Shown: one piece after another, positions 59,652 through 64,000 of the stretch
How positions within the stretch are numbered: position 1 is the stretch's first letter
Layout: every line of letters starts with the position of its first letter
Assembly: GCA_002900995.3 (NCBI GenBank)
Contig: CM035309.1
Location: forward strand, 1,680,389-1,744,388
DNA length: 64,000 nucleotides
Direction: 5' to 3'
Source of the DNA: Ganoderma boninense
Lineage: Eukaryota > Basidiomycota > Agaricomycetes > Polyporales > Polyporaceae
The notes under the pieces: model-generated
Seen by the model: the letters and a program-made list of their open reading frames with translations, nothing else
Databases searched by the model: none
Told to the model about the DNA's origin: nothing
Made by a program: the position numbers and the translations under genes

Positions 59652-62552
59652 CTACGTGACGATTTCACGAGTCGACCTCTCGAAAGACTCTGGCCAGCGG
59701 TCGCCCGAGGACGGCAGATGCGACTCATCGTCGCCGAGGTCATCGATGGGTTTGTCCTCGTTGCCGCATGACCAACCATTGAATCTGTAGTTGTTTCTCG
59801 TGCCTGGACGATGGCCCAAGAAAAGGCCTGCGGGGCTGGTAGAGGGTCTCGACACCTTCCGTTTCTTGGATGGAGAGGGCGACTGTGGCGGCGAGGCTTC
59901 TTGAGCAGCCAGGGGTGGAGGCAGCGACGTCGGCGGCGTGGAAGGAACTGGAGAAAGTGGTGAGGAAAAGCAGCCCATTGCCCCACTATTGGTCCTGTTG
60001 GGTGTCTGGGGCATAGACAAACGGGACAACTTAGCGGGAGTTGAAGGTGGGCAAGACCCAATCTGCGAGAGGCTGCTGCTCAACCGGGACATGTCGTATG
60101 GCGAAACGGGTTCGGGACGACAAGAAGACGGCGGAGTTGACAAGCGAGAGGACGGAGGCGTCGTCATACTACCCGCCTTCGAGAGCTTCGGCGGGGAATC
60201 GAACGGCGTAGCTGGAGAAGTTGATAGAGGGGATGAGAACGGGTCGTGTTCATGGACGGGATAGGTGACCTTCGGTGGAAGCGTCGAAATGACAACCTCT
60301 GGCTTGGCTCCGCGAGCGGGAAGCTTGATCACGAGTCGCTCTGGGTCACCACGAGACGGGTCGTGTCGGGATGGATCGTCGCGGGATGGAGGTGGTGTAG
60401 GGAGCGTCGACCCGGGCTTCCGCGTAGTCCCTGAGGTCGGCTTCTTACCCTTCTTCTTCTGTACAGTCTTTGAGGAGGGAGAGACAGGAGAAAGGAGTGG
60501 ATCGCCCTTTTTCCGCTTCTTCGTCGACTTAGGCTGTCCCTCGCTGTCTGCATCGTTCTCCGAATGCGACTGTTCCTTCCTCTTCTTCCCCTTCTTCTGT
60601 GACGAAGTCATGTTGGGCTGCACCCTCGTCTCTTCTCCCTCTCCTTCCCGCTCACGTTCCTCGGCCAACCTCGCATTCTCAGCAGCTACTTCCTCCCTCT
60701 TCCGCTTTCGTTCCCTCGCCGCTTCCTTTGCCTGCTCTTCCCTCTCTAGCTCCTCGTGCACCATCCTCGCGAACGACTGCGCGTCTCCCCGTATCCACAC
60801 GTCGAACACCCCCTCCCACTCCCTTGTTGGCACTGGAAAGTCCAAGTTCAGATAGATCGTCCGCACCGGGGGTTCCTCGTCCTCCGCCGGGGAGCGACGC
60901 GGCGACGGCGTGGGCGTCACGAGACCGTGGGCAGATACCGTCGGCTCTGAGTCTGTAGCAGGTGCGTTCATGGCGGCGTGGCGGGATCGCACGGCCTTCG
61001 AAAACTCCCGCACGATGCGCTTCGTGCCTGGAACCCGCAGGCTCGTCCCCACGACCAGCAGCAGGTCCGCTCCGGCGCGACCCTTTCCCTTCGAACTCCC
61101 CATCAGGTCCTTCCGAACGACATTGCCTACCTCTTCGCCATCTTTGTGGTCCTCGTTGTAGAGCACGACGCTCGGACGGAGCTTCCCAACGCCGCGGGAG
61201 CGTTTACCGATGAGCTGCCGCGTCTCCTCAAGAGCGGTGCACTGCGGACATGGAGGGGGAGTCCCAGAGACCAGAGAGTCGATATAGTCACGGAGGGGAT
61301 ACGAATGCGTGCATGTCACACAGTGCATCAGCTGAAGAGTGCCGTGAAGTGGGATGCACTTGGGGGTCTCCGCCGGTGGTGATGGAAGTCGACTTGTCGA
61401 AGGCTCATCAGGTTGGATCAGATCAGCAGACGGTGTTTCCACTGGAGGTGCATCTGGGCCAGGAGCTTTTCCCTTGGAGCGAGGCTTGTTCCGCTTCACA
61501 TCCAACTCGGGGACCCCGAATGTAAGACCCGACTTCTCCTCAAGCGCATCGATGTTTTGTGTATAGACTCGAAGGAGGCGGCGGCGGTCGTCGAGGACTC
61601 GGAGGAATCGATGGAATGCCGTAGGCTCGGCTGCCTCTGACAGTTGTGACAGTTGTGCAATCATTTGGCAGAAGAGCGAGGTCGTATCTTCAGACTGTGT
61701 GCATCGGGTGAGCTATCTTTACTCGGAAACGGACCGGCGGCGTGCAGAGTTAGGGCAGAAAAGGGGTGTTTTACATTTATCGATCGTTAGAGGAAATGCA
61801 AGAAGATTCAGAGACGTTTGGATGGGGCCCCGCCGTGACTGAATTGTGCCATGACCGAGCAACTTCGACGCACATTCCACTCGGATGTGGTGGGTCAGCC
61901 ATGAGCCAATGAATAGGTCGCGACCAATTCGTAAAGGCTGGCTGAGCAGCGGCGGCATTGATATGGCCACCAAAGAAACCCCCTAGCGCACAGCACGAAG
62001 TCTTCTTCGGACATTATGCTCGTGGCGAGCGCCGTGTTTCTTCCGCTAAGCCTTCGAAGGTCATGTTGTCCGCATGAGACCCTACCCATGCGGCGAGCCG
62101 CGAGGCGTCGTTGCGGTAGATGTGCCCTGCGGGACCCTGACGACAGCCCCTCACCCCGCCCCACGCTCTACCAAACCTCGGTATCGCAGTAAAGCACTAC
62201 TCACGCTGAAGACCGATGCGTCAAACAAATCTTTGCCAGAGCTAAGCATCGGGTGGTCCTTCTTCAAGGACTGAAACAGTCCCTCCGAGGATCTAAAATC
62301 AGGGATCCCTGCTTGCACGGAGATGCCCGCACCTGTTCAGAAAACCATAGCCAACGTTGCGCAGGTCCGTCAGTATGTGCCTGCGGTAAGGGAGAGGCGT
62401 TGGCACTCACCGCATACGATAGCGATGCGGCGTGCCTTGAGAACGGCCTTGACGACCCGCTTAACATGGCCTGCTGGGTTGGGCGTGGGCACAAGAAACG
62501 CCGGCGACGGGGGACAGGGGGCTGCCGCATCCAGCGGGAGGAACGCCGTCAT
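59652..62552 (-). CDS. Hst3/Hst4-type sirtuin with long disordered C-terminus
   Basis: NAD-dependent protein deacetylase, expected in the nucleus; fungal Hst3/Hst4 remove acetyl groups from H3K56. ATG 62552: MTAFLPLDAAAPCPPSPAFL, HVKRVVKAVLKARRIAIVCG; intron; AGISVQAGIPDFRSSEGLFQ (NAD-binding GAGIS and IPDFRS), PMLSSGKDLFDASVFS; intron; then the long exon with FHRFLRVLDDRRRLLRVYTQ NIDALEEKSGL (catalytic TQNID), CIPLHGTLQLMHCVTCTHSY (catalytic His and first Zn Cys pair), CPQC (second pair), VLYNEDH and LLLVVGTSLRVPGTKRIV. A roughly 60-residue Pro/Lys-rich insertion lies between NIDALE and PLHGTL. After the core come a Lys/Arg/Glu helix (REREGEGEE...) and about 250 disordered Ser/Pro/Lys residues with NLS-like KKRK clusters. 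TAG at 59654-59652. About 780 aa, longer than most Hst proteins. Confidence 0.9.
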
Positions 62553-64000
62553 CGCACGAAACGATGGGTGACGGCGAAGGGGGCAGAGAGGGGATGCGCG
62601 AGGCAGCGAGGGAGGCGGGACGTCGTGGAAGAGAGAGAGGGAGGCCTGGAGGCTGGAGGGGTTGGCCCAGTTCGCTTTCGAGCAGGGCAGTTAACGCGGT
62701 GGCGCGCCGGTCGGGTCGGCAGCGCCTTCCACCGTCTGGTTATCGCCCGTATTTATAATGCCCAGCTTACCCTCCTCTATCCCACACCTACACCTACTTA
62801 CTCCCACTTCTATTCCCCCTTCTATTGCCGCGACCACATACACTCCTGTTCGGATTCCTATCTGTCTATGCCGTCATTATATTCCGCTTCTTCCACACGA
62901 TGCAATCATGCGCTCCCCTCATTCCCTGAGTGAGATGGTCCGTGCACTGCGCCATGAAATGAAACTACGGTCTTCATTGGCCTGCAGTGGCTTCAGCCAT
63001 GCGAATTGGTCCTCGTAATATGGCTAGCCAGCCCCCAAATCATGAGCGGTCCTCAACTTCGTCTATCTGCGTTCGGACAACATGGGGGGATGACTTCCAA
63101 TGCGTGCCAGTATGGACGTCACTGGCTTCAGTTCCTTGCAAATCTACAACAGAAGATCCAGAGACTCCACAACTTCCCGAGCCTTTCAATCTCCACACTC
63201 GTATGTCCTAGTGGTAGTTTCTTGAGGCTCGTTACCCCTTTTAACTCGTGATTTTTCCAGTGTTCGTCGCCATCCAGACATTGGCAACCCCGCGGCCGTA
63301 AATGTCAACAGAGATGTTTGCCCCACTCACGACGCATCCTTCTCCTGCCATGTTTCGACCGATCGTCGTATTTCGGAGAAGTGAGCCCTCTCGTGACCAT
63401 GCGTATGTTCCGAACCAGCTCTCACGCCTTGATCCCGCACCTTCTCACTGCTCTTAGGACTGCCATGCAGCGCGAGAGCGACATGCTGTTCGATGAAGGG
63501 ACACCTGAACTGTCTTCCCGCCGACCTGCGGTCGATGCATGCCACTAGGCTCGTCACAATGCCCTCTCACGCGGATCGTTGACGGTCTTGGTACGAGACT
63601 AGCATGGTACCGCAAACCGCGCAATTGTAAGCGGGATGCGACTGATCGGTACGGAAGAAATTGCAATCATGAGGCTGTCTTCATTTGCTACTTGACTCCG
63701 AACTGTTCGACTTTCTGCCTGCAGAAACCACTTCACGACCCCACGACCCCGCGACTCTACAATGCGTCCACGAGAGCAAGCGAACGTATCCTGACTCTCC
63801 TCTCTCCTGGTGCCTACAGACCGTACTACTTCACAGTAGATGTATGGCGCATGTCTGTCGGACGTGCAGTCCTCTTCAGTAGTCGCGTCCGGCAAGCCCC
63901 TCTTCCTTACCTAAACATGTCTTTTACATTCTCTTTTATGGCTCTGCATAGACTTCTAGTGCCTCGCTTCTGGGGATATGACCTGTGACGTCGGACCACG
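62553..64000. other. no supported gene; possible plus-strand exons near the right edge
   Basis: The left part is the sirtuin promoter region and is purine-rich at 62570-62650. On the plus strand 63036-63205 reads MSGPQLRLSAFGQHGGMTSN and LQFLANLQQKIQRLHNFP, followed by a possible GTATGT...CCAG intron (63200-63259) into a further open frame to 63548. No domain is recognised, and this could be the start of a gene that leaves the window or a chance frame. Confidence 0.3.

Noticed and set aside
59938..60855. Plus-strand frames over the sirtuin C-terminus
   Set aside because: Antisense shadows of low-complexity sirtuin sequence with no recognisable features.

Overview
The window reads as a chromosomal segment of a filamentous basidiomycete, most likely an Agaricomycete of the Polyporales type. 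Genes carry many short introns (about 50-60 nt, GT-AG, with one apparent GC-AG), the proteins are typical of Agaricomycetes (short fungal terpene synthases with DE..DD and NSE motifs, a polyporopepsin-like protease, orphan multi-pass membrane proteins), and housekeeping genes on both strands alternate with gene-poor DNA. A run of 100 Ns (27262-27361) shows a draft assembly. Gene ends below come from reading exons joined at splice sites that restore family motifs; UTRs were not delimited.

Layout. 0.3-9 kb: a DUF1295 membrane reductase-like gene divergent from a GFA-domain gene, a doubtful repeat-containing ORF, then a large tandem-PHD MYST histone acetyltransferase. 10.4-12.3 kb: a LAMMER (CLK) kinase. 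14.3-18.8 kb: a secreted aspartic protease, a peroxisomal enoyl-CoA hydratase/isomerase ending in a PTS1-like ARL, and a small membrane-anchored ORF. 19.9-22.3 kb: a stand-alone indole-3-glycerol phosphate synthase and an aldo-keto reductase. 23.1-26.4 kb: two tail-to-tail paralogous multi-pass membrane proteins. 26.4-28.1 kb: repeats and the assembly gap. 28.1-30.1 kb: a complex I subunit and a TRAP-alpha/IRC22-like ER protein. 32.5-35.2 kb: Swd2/WDR82 and Rpb5, divergent from a 228-bp shared promoter. 38.1-45.8 kb: two paralogous terpene synthases; the first is broken by a transposon-like insertion that itself holds a second, related element. 46.3-50.4 kb: homoserine O-acetyltransferase (Met2), an SDR and Vps71/Swc6. 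53-57 kb: a Git1-type MFS transporter and Sem1/DSS1. 59.7-62.6 kb: an Hst3/Hst4-type sirtuin.

Several genes serve chromatin and Pol II transcription (MYST HAT, Swd2, Rpb5, Vps71, sirtuin, Sem1), but they are interleaved with metabolic genes and nothing shows that they form one unit. No biosynthetic cluster (P450s, regulator, transporter) is visible beside the terpene synthases.

The strongest unusual signal is the nested pair of short terminal-inverted-repeat elements at 38591-39659. Both begin CATCAG, both have apparent 2-bp target duplications, and removing the outer one restores a 289-nt exon, exactly the length in the intact paralog. Two other conserved genes (the MYST HAT and Swd2) show apparent single-base frameshifts, either assembly errors or real lesions.
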